Positions 54,257-64,000 of a DNA stretch of 64,000 bases are shown here, piece by piece (position 1 is the first letter of the stretch; the number at the start of each line of letters is the position of its first letter). The stretch spans positions 186,001 through 250,000 of the forward strand of contig JBDOQK010000006.1 in assembly GCA_040437565.1 (NCBI GenBank), given 5' to 3'. This DNA comes from Albugo candida (lineage: Eukaryota; Oomycota; Peronosporomycetes; Albuginales). The position numbers and the translations under genes are program-made. The notes under the pieces were generated by a model that made no database searches, was not told the DNA's origin, and worked only from the letters and a program-made list of their open reading frames with translations.

Positions 54257-54804
54257 GCCCTCAAAGTTAAGGCAAGCTCGCATTCACGTTGTGTCACACG
54301 TATACATGCGTAGCCAAGCTGATTCTTAAAACTACCAATTCGAAAAAACTGAGCATGCTGAAATCTTCATCCCTTGCACCTGAGCTTTCTCTTTTGTACA
54401 CGTGGCAAGCACGCAAGAGCGCTTTTTCTACCCCCCTGAGCGAACAAAGCCGCTGCTTTTTATCTNNNNNNNNNNNNNNNNNNNNNNNNNNNNNNNNNNN
54501 NNNNNNNNNNNNNNNNNNNNNNNNNNNNNNNNNNNNNNNNNNNNNNNNNNNNNNNNNNNNNNNNNCAAGCTCCGATCGATCAAGCGCAGCCTTGAGCCCT
54601 CAAAGTTAAGGCAAGCTCGCATTCACGTTGTGTCACACGTATACATGCGTAGCCAAGCTGATTCTTAAAACTACCAATTCGAAAAAACTGAGCATGCTGA
54701 AATCTTCATCCCTTGCACCTGAGCTTTCTCTTTTGTACACGTGGCAAGCACGCAAGAGCGCTTTTTCTACCCCCCTGAGCGAACAAAGCCGCTGCTTTTT
54801 ATCT
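54227..54804. repeat. 239-bp direct duplicate flanking a 100-N gap (assembly artefact)
   Basis: Bases 54227-54465 equal 54566-54804. They cover the last 10 codons and the 3' flank of annexin 2. The second copy of those codons is therefore spurious. The rest of the interval to annexin 3 (54805-54975) holds nothing recognised. Confidence 0.88.
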
Positions 54805-54975
54805 TAAGTCCAATCAGAGTCAAGGACTAAGATATGGAATGTGGAACCATCTGAGCTTATTTTACTCATGAATGAATCGAGAAGTTCATAGAACGAGTTG
54901 TTGACCTCACCTGTCACTCTCACTTTGAATTTTGCTATAAAATTCACTCCCAAGCCAATCAAACATTTGAATACC

Positions 54976-56153
54976 ATGATTGAGCTGTATCCTAGATCGA
55001 TTCATGATCGCTACATCAAGAAGATCTGCGGCAGCAAGAGCGGTGTGGACGCCGTATGCCAAGAGATCAAGAAAGCGTGTGAAGGAGTTGGCACCAACGA
55101 GACAAAATTGATCGAGTTACTTGGCCCAAGAAGTTTGGAGGATCGTACAATGATCGCGTGTCGCTACAAAGACTTGTTCAAAGTTGATTTGCATGACTTG
55201 ATAGCGGAGGAAACGTCTGGCGACTTTGGATTTTTGCTCCAGCTACTGTGCTATCCGCTACCTCAAGCTGAAGCATTCGCCATAAAAGAAGCCCTGGCCG
55301 GATTCGGCACCAAAGAGGACATACTTATTCCGGTATGAAAACATCGCGAGGTTTGAAGTGTTTGCAGAGTATACAAATCGTGCTGCTCTCGGTAGATTCT
55401 GATGGGTCGAACCAACGATGAGATGTTAATTTTGAAACAAGCCTATTTCGATATGTACCAAGAAGATCTCGGCGTCGCAATAGCTGGTGACCTCAGCAAC
55501 GATTTCGAAAAAATTATGAAGACTGTCGTTCAGGTACTCTATCCATACATCTGACGACCGTAATGCATAGTAATACGATGTTGTAGGCCAATGTCCAACA
55601 ATACGACGCATCTATCCACACACAAGCACGAGCGGAAGCCGATGCCAAGCGCTTGTTTGATGCCGGTGAAGGGAGATTGGGCACTGATGAATCTCCTTTT
55701 TACAAAATCTTGCTCACTTCCCCACCAGAACACTTGATGAAAATCAATGAAGTGTACAAATCTGGTAAATCGAAAGACCTCGTTGCTGCGATTGATAGCG
55801 AATTCAGTAATTACGAAAAAGATGCTCTTATTTTCCACGGTAAGTCGCAAAATTTCAAGTTCGTTTTTCATTCTCACAAGAACTTATGATGTACAGTGCG
55901 ATCCGCATTAAATGCGCTCGATTTGATCTGCGATCATTTCCACTCATCAATGGCAGGATTCGGAACCAAGGAATACATCTTGAGCTGTGACATTATTCGT
56001 TATCAAGGCGCCTTCACTCGTATTGCGCAACACTATCAACAAAAGTACAAAGCCATTCTGAAAAAGCGAATCTTAGAAGAGACTAGTGCAGAGTACCAAA
56101 AATTGCTCGAATCGATTCTAAATGCCCCAGCATCTCAAGCTAGCGGAGCATAA
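54976..56153 (+). CDS. Annexin 3 of the cluster
   Basis: Exons 54976-55332, 55396-55533, 55587-55839 and 55897-56153, giving 334 residues. Calcium-binding loops are well kept: GVGTNETKL in repeat 1, GFGTKEDIL with MGRTNDEML in repeat 2, RLGTDESPF in repeat 3 and GFGTKEYILSCDIIRYQ in repeat 4. Exon 2 is exactly 138 bp, as in annexins 1 and 2, and the last intron is in phase 1 as in annexin 2, so the three genes arose by tandem duplication. No tail follows the core (ending PASQASGA). Confidence 0.88.
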
Positions 56154-56547
56154 TCTGTTCCGACGAATGACTGCCGATATAAGTCAATAAAGTGTCAAAC
56201 ACCATGTTCCATTCGCATCAAATATTCGCCTTGTCTTGTCCATAATAGTGTGCATAATGCCTCAATACATAATCGAATGGTTCGTTGGATACTAGGACAG
56301 GCTTATATTAGCAGCGCCTAGGTAACCCTTCCCTAGACTTGCGCTTTTTCTTACAGCTCATCGAAGATCAGTAAACCAATCAGAAATTTCTGTCCATCCC
56401 AAGTGATGACGCGACTAGGTGATGTAGGTCAGTCTTCTATTAAGCAGCCTTTAGCGATCTTTTTGCGGTTCGGCATCTTTGCCGTTCAGTTCTGAAATTG
56501 CAATTAGCGTTGCACTTCCCAACATTACGTATTGCTTCACACTAAAT
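56154..56547. other. Intergenic between annexin 3 and P5C synthase
   Basis: A likely polyadenylation signal AATAAA lies at about 56185, shortly after the annexin 3 stop. The right half should hold the P5C synthase promoter and 5' UTR; an in-frame TTG upstream of the ATG is not a credible start. Confidence 0.4.
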
Positions 56548-58857
56548 ATGACTCAAATACATAATCAAATGCAAGCTGGTATCGAAGATAATTTGCATTC
56601 GATGGGTGCGACTCATACTCTAGATTCATCGCATCGCTCTATCGTTCGGCAGGATCTCAAGTACGCAAATCGCATTGTTATCAAAATGGGGACGAGCGTA
56701 GTTTCAACCAATGGGGAGCCAGCATTGGGTCGAATTGCATCCATGGTCGAACAAATCTGCACGCTGAAGCGGCAGGGTCGGCAAGTACTGCTGGTGACGA
56801 GCGGATCCATTGGTATTGGTCGGCGACGTTTGAATAAACAGATTCTGCTTTCCGCGTCACTACGAACTCATGTTCAGGGAAACCAACAAATGCTCGCTTT
56901 AGAAAAGAAGAAAGGAGCTATGGCAGCTGCTGGACAAATTGGGCTTATGTCGCTGTATGAAACTCTATTCTCACTATACGATATTGCTTGCTCGCAAGTA
57001 CTGGTGACAGCTTCAGATTTTAAAACCGCCAAAAATCGAGCCAATATGCGGGATACAATGCTCAACTTACTTGAACTCGATGTGATTCCTATTGTCAATG
57101 AAAACGATGCAGTCAGTGCAGCATCAGATGGATCTGTTTTCTGTGATAATGACTCTTTGGCTTCACTGGTGGCTGGAGAGATCGAAGCTGATTTACTACT
57201 GCTATTGACGGATGTGGAAGGACTATACAACAAACCACCAAACCAATCAGGCGCAAAGGTGATTCCAACATTTCGGCCAGACTGTGACGAGTTCACGATT
57301 GGTGAAAAGTCAACAGTGGGTCGAGGCGGAATGGGCTCTAAAATCGAAGCAGCTCAAGCTGCAATTCGACGTGGCGTCAAAGCAGTTGTCATAGCCAGCG
57401 GATTCAAGTATGGAATTGTTACCTCTATTTTAAATGGAACAAATCAGGGAACACTGTTTGTTGCCAACCCCACCTTGCTATCGCAAACAGAAGTTCAGAC
57501 ACCTGAGGGCATGGCAATTGCTGCGCGTGAAGCAAGTAGAGAATTGCAGCAACTCAGCTCCTCAGCACGATCAAAGATCTTGTTAAGGATTGCACAGGAA
57601 TTGCGTCAACAGAGCGAAACCATCCTACGAGAAAATCAAAAGGATGTATATGCTGCAGAATTCAATAAATTGGAAGAGGGGATATTAGCTCGGCTACGAA
57701 TGACGCAAGAGAAACTCTGTGTTCTCGCTGATGGAATATGTAGCATTGCAAATGCACCAGAGCCAGTTGGAAGAATTCTAAGGAAGACTGAGATCGCTAC
57801 AGGGCTGACGCTGCAACAAGAGACAGCTCCAATTGGGGTGCTACTGGTTATTTTTGAGAGCCGTCCTGATTCTCTACCGCAAATTGCATCCTTATCACTA
57901 CGTACAGGAAATGGTTTGTTACTAAAAGGTGGTAAAGAAGCGTCACGAAGTAATGCAATCTTACACAAAATCATTGTCGATGCTGTTGACGCTGAAACAG
58001 AAGGAAAAGTGAGCAAGAGTATCATTGGGCTAGTCACATCTCGGGATGAGATCACCGATTTACTACGTCTTGACGACGTCATCGACATGTGCATACCACG
58101 TGGATCCGGTACCATGGTCAATCACATCAAAAAGAATACAAGAATACCTGTTTTAGGTCATGCCGAAGGTATCTGTCATATGTACATTCACGTTGCGGCG
58201 GACTTGGCAAAAGCTAGTAATCTAGCAATCGATTCCAAAACGGACTATCCTACTGCCTGCAATGCACTGGAGACCCTTTTGATTGATCAGCATTTTGTAA
58301 GAACCGGTGATGCCAAACAGTTGTTAGTATCGATAGAAAAAGCTGGAGTCACTTTGCATCTTGGCCCTAAGGCGCAACGACTCGGATTGGCAACCGATAA
58401 CTCCAAACAAACCACAGCTCTGAGCACTGAATATGGCACAAAAGACCTATCGATTGAGATTGTCGATGGATTGGATGCAGCAATCGCACATATCAATGCA
58501 AACAGTAGTGGACACACTGAATGTATCGTGACTGAGGATGAACATGCCGCAAATGTGTTTCAACAAAATATTGACAGCGCATGCGTTTTCCATAATGCCA
58601 GCACTCGCTTTGCAGATGGGTATCGCTTCGGATTGGGTGCTGAAGTTGGAATCAGTACCGGGAGGATTCATGCTCGTGGTCCAGTGGGTGTTGAGGGTCT
58701 TCTCACAACAAAATGGAAGCTACGATCAGAGAATGGTCACACTGTCGCACAATTCGCTTCAAGCCACAAACCAGAACCGTTAAAGTACACGCATAAATCG
58801 CTTGACCTCATTGCTCAGAACGCTGACATTGCCCGGCCAAAGAGTAGTCGACTATAG
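56548..58857 (+). CDS. Delta-1-pyrroline-5-carboxylate synthase (P5CS)
   Basis: A single-exon bifunctional enzyme of 769 residues. The N-terminal glutamate 5-kinase half (about 35-310) has RIVIKMGTSVVS, LVTSGSIGIGRR, AAAGQIGLMSLY and PIVNENDAVS. The C-terminal gamma-glutamyl phosphate reductase half (about 330-745) has APIGVLLVIFESRPD, RTGNGLLLKGGKEA and the catalytic cysteine Cys571 in DYPTACNALETLL, then EVGISTGRIHARGP. Together they convert glutamate, ATP and NADPH into glutamate semialdehyde and so P5C, the precursor of proline. The fused form is typical of animals and plants, whereas yeast has separate enzymes. Start chosen at the first ATG in frame. The extra 34 residues before the kinase are not a clear targeting peptide. 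Confidence 0.95.
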   Translation: MTQIHNQMQAGIEDNLHSMGATHTLDSSHRSIVRQDLKYANRIVIKMGTSVVSTNGEPALGRIASMVEQICTLKRQGRQVLLVTSGSIGIGRRRLNKQILLSASLRTHVQGNQQMLALEKKKGAMAAAGQIGLMSLYETLFSLYDIACSQVLVTASDFKTAKNRANMRDTMLNLLELDVIPIVNENDAVSAASDGSVFCDNDSLASLVAGEIEADLLLLLTDVEGLYNKPPNQSGAKVIPTFRPDCDEFTIGEKSTVGRGGMGSKIEAAQAAIRRGVKAVVIASGFKYGIVTSILNGTNQGTLFVANPTLLSQTEVQTPEGMAIAAREASRELQQLSSSARSKILLRIAQELRQQSETILRENQKDVYAAEFNKLEEGILARLRMTQEKLCVLADGICSIANAPEPVGRILRKTEIATGLTLQQETAPIGVLLVIFESRPDSLPQIASLSLRTGNGLLLKGGKEASRSNAILHKIIVDAVDAETEGKVSKSIIGLVTSRDEITDLLRLDDVIDMCIPRGSGTMVNHIKKNTRIPVLGHAEGICHMYIHVAADLAKASNLAIDSKTDYPTACNALETLLIDQHFVRTGDAKQLLVSIEKAGVTLHLGPKAQRLGLATDNSKQTTALSTEYGTKDLSIEIVDGLDAAIAHINANSSGHTECIVTEDEHAANVFQQNIDSACVFHNASTRFADGYRFGLGAEVGISTGRIHARGPVGVEGLLTTKWKLRSENGHTVAQFASSHKPEPLKYTHKSLDLIAQNADIARPKSSRL

Positions 58858-59404
58858 AGTCTGCAACCAGCTGGTTAGTACTCAAATTTGGATGCTTCTA
58901 TGAAATGCAGAGCGAAGCTTATTGCGTCTGGTGATGTGTCCAACCTGCTGTCAAATTTTTCAGACGGCTACACGTTTTCTCTACACTTTGCTTAAGCAAT
59001 ATACAATCTTTTGAGCAGCGTGTCGCTTGCCAGCATGCATTACTAATGCCTTAGAAGTAGTCTGTATCGAATTTGCTTTTTCGCAACTGACGAGTTTATT
59101 GCATCGAACTTCAACACTAAAAAAGAAAGATACATTTATTGTGTTGTGATCAAATCCATCAGAGAATGTGTGTCAAATGATTATTCACAAAATCGACGGC
59201 AAATTACAAAACGAGCATCATCTGAATATGAATTGCAGAGCATCTTGTGATACATACATCGACTTTTATCCTACTTCGAATGTTTAAACCAAGCTGTCAA
59301 TGGGACTATCGCTGACAAGCTTCTATTTAACTTTGGATTAGGTCGATTGGACTGTAAGTATTCCTGGGCCCACAATATATGAGCACCATTGAAGAATGAT
59401 GGTT
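58858..59404. other. Convergent 3' intergenic region
   Basis: Between the stops of P5C synthase and the DEAD-box helicase. No coding sequence is seen. It is AT-rich with several possible polyadenylation signals on both strands. Confidence 0.45.
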
Positions 59405-62338
59405 TCATCCCCGACGGAACCGCTTGTGACCTTCTTTGGTATTTGTTTGTAGATCCTCACTGGCATCTCGAGATCGGTACTCTCCATTTTCAGTTAGAGA
59501 AGCTCCCATGTCCGCATGAAGTGTAAAGAATTTTCTTGTTGACCCTACGGGTCGTAATGGCTTGTTTAAAAGCTGCTTCAACCGAATCTTTGCCTTGTGT
59601 ATACGTGGCTCAGAGCTGTTGGGATTCGAAGACGGTTTGATATTCATCCCTTTTATGAGCTCGTCATCGATCTCAATGTCCGCTGCAGCAGCCATTTGCG
59701 TCAGCCAGGTCTTCTCCGAATGCGATTTTCCTTGCATTCGACCGTGATGGCTGATGAGATTTGCAAGACGGACGCGTTCTTGGATTGAAGGCAGGAATCG
59801 ATGGTTGAAGGGGAATGTCGCCAGACCTAGAGGTCTTTGCAAGAATTGACATATCTCTGAATGATTTTTCGTTTCCGTGGTCGTAACGAGAGAAATGCTC
59901 AGCCCTTTGGCAGTACCTCGAGCTGTGCGCCCGCTTCGATGGATGAATNNNNNNNNNNNNNNNNNNNNNNNNNNNNNNNNNNNNNNNNNNNNNNNNNNNN
60001 NNNNNNNNNNNNNNNNNNNNNNNNNNNNNNNNNNNNNNNNNNNNNNNNCATTTGCGTCAGCCAGGTCTTCTCCGAATGCGATTTTCCTTGCATTCGACCG
60101 TGATGGCTGATGAGATTTGCAAGACGGACGCGTTCTTGGATTGAAGGCAGGAATCGATGGTTGAAGGGGAATGTCGCCAGACCTAGAGGTCTTTGCAAGA
60201 ATTGACATATCTCTGAATGATTTTTCGTTTCCGTGGTCGTAACGAGAGAAATGCTCAGCCCTTTGGCAGTACCTCGAGCTGTGCGCCCGCTTCGATGGAT
60301 GAATACCTCTGGTGTTCTCGCAGTGTGATAATGTACCACGTAGTCGACATTCGGTATATCAAGACCTCGAGCTGCAACATCAGTGGCAACAAGAATTCCT
60401 TGGGGATGCAATTTAAACTGATCAAGCCTCTTCAATCTCTGTCGTTGTTGCATCTCAGCGTGTAGAGAGAACACTGGTAGTCCCAGCAACTCGATAAGAC
60501 TTTGTAATTTGCGTACATGGTTTATAGAGTTTAAAAACACAATCGTTCGCCCCGGANNNNNNNNNNNNNNNNNNNNNNNNNNNNNNNNNNNNNNNNNNNN
60601 NNNNNNNNNNNNNNNNNNNNNNNNNNNNNNNNNNNNNNNNNNNNNNNNNNNNNNNNGTAACGAGAGAAATGCTCAGCCCTTTGGCAGTACCTCGAGCTGT
60701 GCGCCCGCTTCGATGGATGAATACCTCTGGTGTTCTCGCAGTGTGATAATGTACCACGTAGTCGACATTCGGTATATCAAGACCTCGAGCTGCAACATCA
60801 GTGGCAACAAGAATTCCTTGGGGATGCAATTTAAACTGATCAAGCCTCTTCAATCTCTGTCGTTGTTGCATCTCAGCGTGTAGAGAGAACACTGGTAGTC
60901 CCAGCAACTCGATAAGACTTTGTAATTTGCGTACATGGTTTATAGAGTTTAAAAACACAATCGTTCGCCCCGGATACTGCTGCAAAAAGTAATAGAGATA
61001 ATCATCTCGTGTAGTCTCCAGAACTCGATACTCACACAGCTCCAGGCCTTCCGGAAGAGTGACTTCCGACGAGTTGAATCCGGCTTTAGTTACGGAGACT
61101 GATTGATCAGGGGTACGATGTGTGCTCAGGTCAATAATTGTAGGCTTCTTGCGGAATCCAACGCGTTGAATCACTGTATGAAGCATATCCAAAGTCGTTG
61201 AAGCATCTCTAACGTGATTTTTTCGATTAGAACACTTTCCCGTCATTGTTGCTGAAAATAAAAAAGTTTGGCGTAATTTAATTGTATCGCTTCTTTGACC
61301 GATTTGCTTAATGTCGGGTCCATCGTCAGACCCCATAGATGGGGCTGGTTTCGTGTTTATCAATTTGAGTAGCTTCTCCAAGTCTTTATAGCTTCCAGCT
61401 TGAAGCATGCGATCTGCTTCATCCACAACCAGAAACTCGAGTGAGTGGTACAGATTCTCAAAATGTTTATTGCCATTCTGAACAATGTCCCATAATCGAC
61501 CCGGCGTTGCAATAACAATGTCGGGTTCATAGGAAAGAACTCGTTCCTGTTTCTGCAGTGACATACCACCCACCAGCACACTGATTCCAATGGACTCATC
61601 TTTCGATATCGCCTTCAGATGTTTTTGTATCTGTAGAGCTAACTCGCGTGTCGGGGAAATAATCAAAGCTTTACAGCCAGGATACGCTTTTCTAGACTTT
61701 ACTTCCTCGCTCAGGAAGCGTTGTAGTATTGGTATGCCAAATGCGAGCGTCTTGCCAGAACCAGTCGATGCGATTCCAACAACATCCTCTCGGCGTACTA
61801 AAGCCGCTTCTATGGCTTTCTTTTGGATCTCAGTCGGTGAAACAAACTTATTTTCATGCAGAGCTTCAAGTATTGTGTGATGCAAATTGAAAAGCTGCCA
61901 ATTTTTGCTGACTTTATCAAAATCCTTCGCATAATTTCCATCTTCACATACAATGATCGGCTTCTTTTCGGTAATTGGAGTATCGCCAGGAGTTTTCTTC
62001 TTCGATTTCTTTTTCTTTTTCTTCGATAAAGGAGGTCGAATACTCTGTTCAGCGCCCGTTTTGTCGATGTCGCGGCGCACTTGATTGTTTGTAGGATGAA
62101 GCACTGAATGATCAGCACGATTTACTGTGTCAGTGTTGACTGCTGCTTCATCAGTGGAGCTGCAAGGACCATAATCAATAAGCTCCTCGATCTCGAAGAC
62201 GCAGCCATCCTCAAATCCTTCGAGCTTGATATCTGACAGATCCAATTTCTTCCATTGTTGCAACTCCGGCTTGCAATTCTTTCTCTTCCTACGTTTCTTG
62301 GCCGGGATACTGCAGGAATCCGTGGTGGAAGTTGTCAT
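59405..62338 (-). CDS. DEAD-box RNA helicase, DDX24/Mak5 type
   Basis: With the two false duplications removed, one continuous frame of 719 residues remains. Motifs in order: Q motif region (FVSPTEIQKKAIEAAL), Walker A ASTGSGKT, PTRELALQIQ, VGGMS, TPGRLWD, VDEADRM (Asp-Glu-Ala-Asp), SATM, TIVFLNSI, TDVAARGLDIPNVDYVVH and HRSGRTARG. The N-terminus is basic (KKRRKRKNCK) with another Lys-rich block (SKKKKKKSKKK), fitting nucleolar targeting. The N-terminal WKKLDLSDIKLEGFEDG segment and the long insertion before motif III-IV suit DDX24/Mak5, a factor of 60S ribosome assembly. As the sequence stands, the frame is broken at gaps 59949-60048 and 60557-60656; these breaks are artefacts. Confidence 0.87.
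59693..60304. repeat. 256-bp direct duplicate flanking a 100-N gap (assembly artefact)
   Basis: 59693-59948 equals 60049-60304. Removing 356 bases (one copy plus the gap) brings the helicase frames on either side into register. Confidence 0.92.
60239..60974. repeat. 318-bp direct duplicate flanking a 100-N gap (assembly artefact)
   Basis: 60239-60556 equals 60657-60974. Removing 418 bases restores the helicase frame. Part of this unit (the GTAACGAGAG block) is therefore seen three times, because it also lies in the neighbouring duplicate. Confidence 0.92.
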
Positions 62339-62373
62339 GACAACTCGAGCGGATCACCAGTGGAATTCCGCCA
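62339..62373. promoter_or_regulatory. 35-bp divergent interval between helicase and Twinkle starts
   Basis: The ATG of the helicase (minus, ending at 62338) and the first in-frame ATG of the Twinkle-like gene (plus, 62374) are only 35 bases apart. Either the promoters overlap the coding regions or the true Twinkle start is one of the later methionines. No specific element is identified. Confidence 0.4.
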
Positions 62374-64000
62374 ATGATAGAGCTTAAATCAGCTCCAGAA
62401 CCAATCCGATTGCACGAAACAAATATGTGGAGAATCTACCGCCCCATTCGAAGCACTGGTCGACGTAATGGATGCCGATGCGCTCCTGTGACAAGCTTTC
62501 AAGCACCAGAGCAGTCAGCTATAGCTAGAAATGAAGTCGTGCATCTCTACAGTATGTCTTCAGTCTCGCATCGATGCTGCGCTGCAGCAAGAAAGCCATC
62601 CGACCCAACCACAAACCAAAGCCGGCTTCATTCAAAACCATTCCTTCAGCATTTTTCAACATTTACTTCGCGATTTTATGAATTGCAAGACGCAAAACAC
62701 GAAATTCCAAATTTTTTACAACGAAAATTGCTTCAATTTCGTGATTCCGCTTCTCATTTTATCATTCGAACGTGTCCATTTTGCCACGAAACTCATGGAA
62801 AAGCAGACAACTTATTCAAATTGTATGTGGACAAATTAAAAGGTGTTTTTAAGTGTCATCGCTGCGGTCAGGCCGGTAGCTGGCTGGACTTTAAAAGGCG
62901 ATGTCAGTCACCAAATCAAGCTCAATCTGCTTCTTTCTCCATTCATCAGAGCCAAGAAATTGTATCGGGGTCGGCTACTACTTCGCAGAATGCGTTTGGT
63001 GTGTCTACAAACTTGAGCGTTCGTGCCCTGGAGGGTACCAAAGCCATTGCGATCCAAGACAATCTCTGGAAAGACGAATCGTTTGGTGACGTATTACGAT
63101 ATTTGACTGAACAACGGCTCATTCTTCCAGAAACTCTCATCAAGTATGGCGTTGGAGCGATAGAGCAGACATTTCGCTCAGAGAGCAGCACTGAAGCACA
63201 AGGATACCAATGCATCACATTTCCATGGATGGCTCGAACATCCGATCTGAAAGAAATGGGTGTAGAGATGANNNNNNNNNNNNNNNNNNNNNNNNNNNNN
63301 NNNNNNNNNNNNNNNNNNNNNNNNNNNNNNNNNNNNNNNNNNNNNNNNNNNNNNNNNNNNNNNNNNNNNNNTTATTCAAATTGTATGTGGACAAATTAAA
63401 AGGTGTTTTTAAGTGTCATCGCTGCGGTCAGGCCGGTAGCTGGCTGGACTTTAAAAGGCGATGTCAGTCACCAAATCAAGCTCAATCTGCTTCTTTCTCC
63501 ATTCATCAGAGCCAAGAAATTGTATCGGGGTCGGCTACTACTTCGCAGAATGCGTTTGGTGTGTCTACAAACTTGAGCGTTCGTGCCCTGGAGGGTACCA
63601 AAGCCATTGCGATCCAAGACAATCTCTGGAAAGACGAATCGTTTGGTGACGTATTACGATATTTGACTGAACAACGGCTCATTCTTCCAGAAACTCTCAT
63701 CAAGTATGGCGTTGGAGCGATAGAGCAGACATTTCGCTCAGAGAGCAGCACTGAAGCACAAGGATACCAATGCATCACATTTCCATGGATGGCTCGAACA
63801 TCCGATCTGAAAGAAATGGGTGTAGAGATGACCGAAGAATCATCTGATAATAATGACCACAATGCGTATCATATTGTTCGATTGAAAGCACGAGCCTTGA
63901 AAGACAAATCCAAGCAACGTTTGATTCCGAAAGGAGGTAGTTGGGGTTTATTTGGATGGAATACTGTTCCTATAGACGCAGATGAAATTGTACTCACTGA
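62374..64000 (+). CDS. Twinkle-like mitochondrial primase-helicase, 5' part (runs off the window)
   Basis: The start region is rich in Arg and Ser without a net acidic stretch, compatible with mitochondrial import. At about residue 130 a T7 gp4-type zinc-binding domain begins: RTCPFCHETHGKADNLFK and, after VDKLKGVFK, CHRCGQAGSWLDF, giving the CxxC plus CxxC set needed to coordinate zinc. The primase-like (TOPRIM-preceding) region follows, including LILPETLIKYGVGA and GYQCITFPW, then, after the gap, LIPKGGSWGLFGW, as in plant and protist Twinkle. The helicase half lies beyond 64000. Gap 63272-63371 with its 460-bp duplicate splits the frame artificially; collapsing 560 bases restores it. By family it unwinds, and may prime, mitochondrial DNA. 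Confidence 0.85.
62812..63831. repeat. 460-bp direct duplicate flanking a 100-N gap (assembly artefact)
   Basis: 62812-63271 equals 63372-63831. The second copy repeats half of the zinc domain and the segment after it. Frame analysis supports collapse to one copy. Confidence 0.92.

Noticed and set aside
1-64000. tRNA, rRNA or CRISPR arrays
   Set aside because: No B-box-like TTCGAAT context with a foldable cloverleaf, no rRNA core sequence and no regularly spaced short repeats were seen by eye; a covariance-model scan would be needed to exclude tRNAs fully.

Overview
The window is nuclear DNA of a compact eukaryotic genome, most likely an oomycete, perhaps a white-rust (Albugo-type) plant pathogen. 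The reasons are short GT-AG introns (about 35-70 bp), dense genes on both strands, a three-annexin cluster, degenerate copies of a Crinkler-type P-loop gene, a trifunctional purine enzyme, and a centriole gene fitting flagellated zoospores. The species is an inference; no ribosomal or mitochondrial marker is present. I found no tRNA, rRNA or CRISPR.

Layout. 0.4-7.5 kb: LSM12, a folate-receptor-like membrane protein, a CUE-domain protein, a small unknown gene, and a PurD-PurN-PurM enzyme. 7.5-16 kb: a P-loop pseudogene, a large unidentified gene, a small unidentified gene and a coiled-coil gene. 17-20.6 kb: a TRP/FLC-like membrane protein with a long Ser/Thr/Pro-rich ectodomain. 20.6-32.5 kb: gene-poor, with CEP19 (shown twice because of an assembly error), two more P-loop relics, and a degenerate inverted copy of 11.85-16 kb lying at about 27-30.2 kb. 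32.5-64 kb: dense housekeeping genes. In order these are a CSTF3/Rna14 homologue, a CTFxPxI-motif protein, a FANCD2-like protein, a LEA-like tail-anchored protein, a HAD phosphatase, a UBAP2L/lingerer-like protein, annexin 1, a secreted Ser-rich protein, annexins 2 and 3, P5C synthase, a DDX24/Mak5-type helicase, and a Twinkle-like mitochondrial primase-helicase that runs off the window.

Functions. Several genes act in RNA metabolism (LSM12, CSTF3, UBAP2L-like, DDX24), two in biosynthesis (purine, proline), two in DNA maintenance (FANCD2-like, Twinkle), and four at membranes or the cell surface (folate-receptor-like, TRP-like, annexins, secreted protein). Spacing is often under 120 bp: 35 bp separates the divergent DDX24 and Twinkle starts, and 18 bp separates the convergent FANCD2-like and LEA-like stops.

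Assembly warning. Every N run is exactly 100 bases. At seven of them the same sequence sits on both sides (33 to 866 bp). Collapsing these duplications restores single open frames in the helicase, the Twinkle gene and the unidentified gene at 10 kb, so they are almost certainly unmerged contig overlaps and not biology. Exon models were built by eye from splice sites, frame and family similarity recalled from memory; no search was run.
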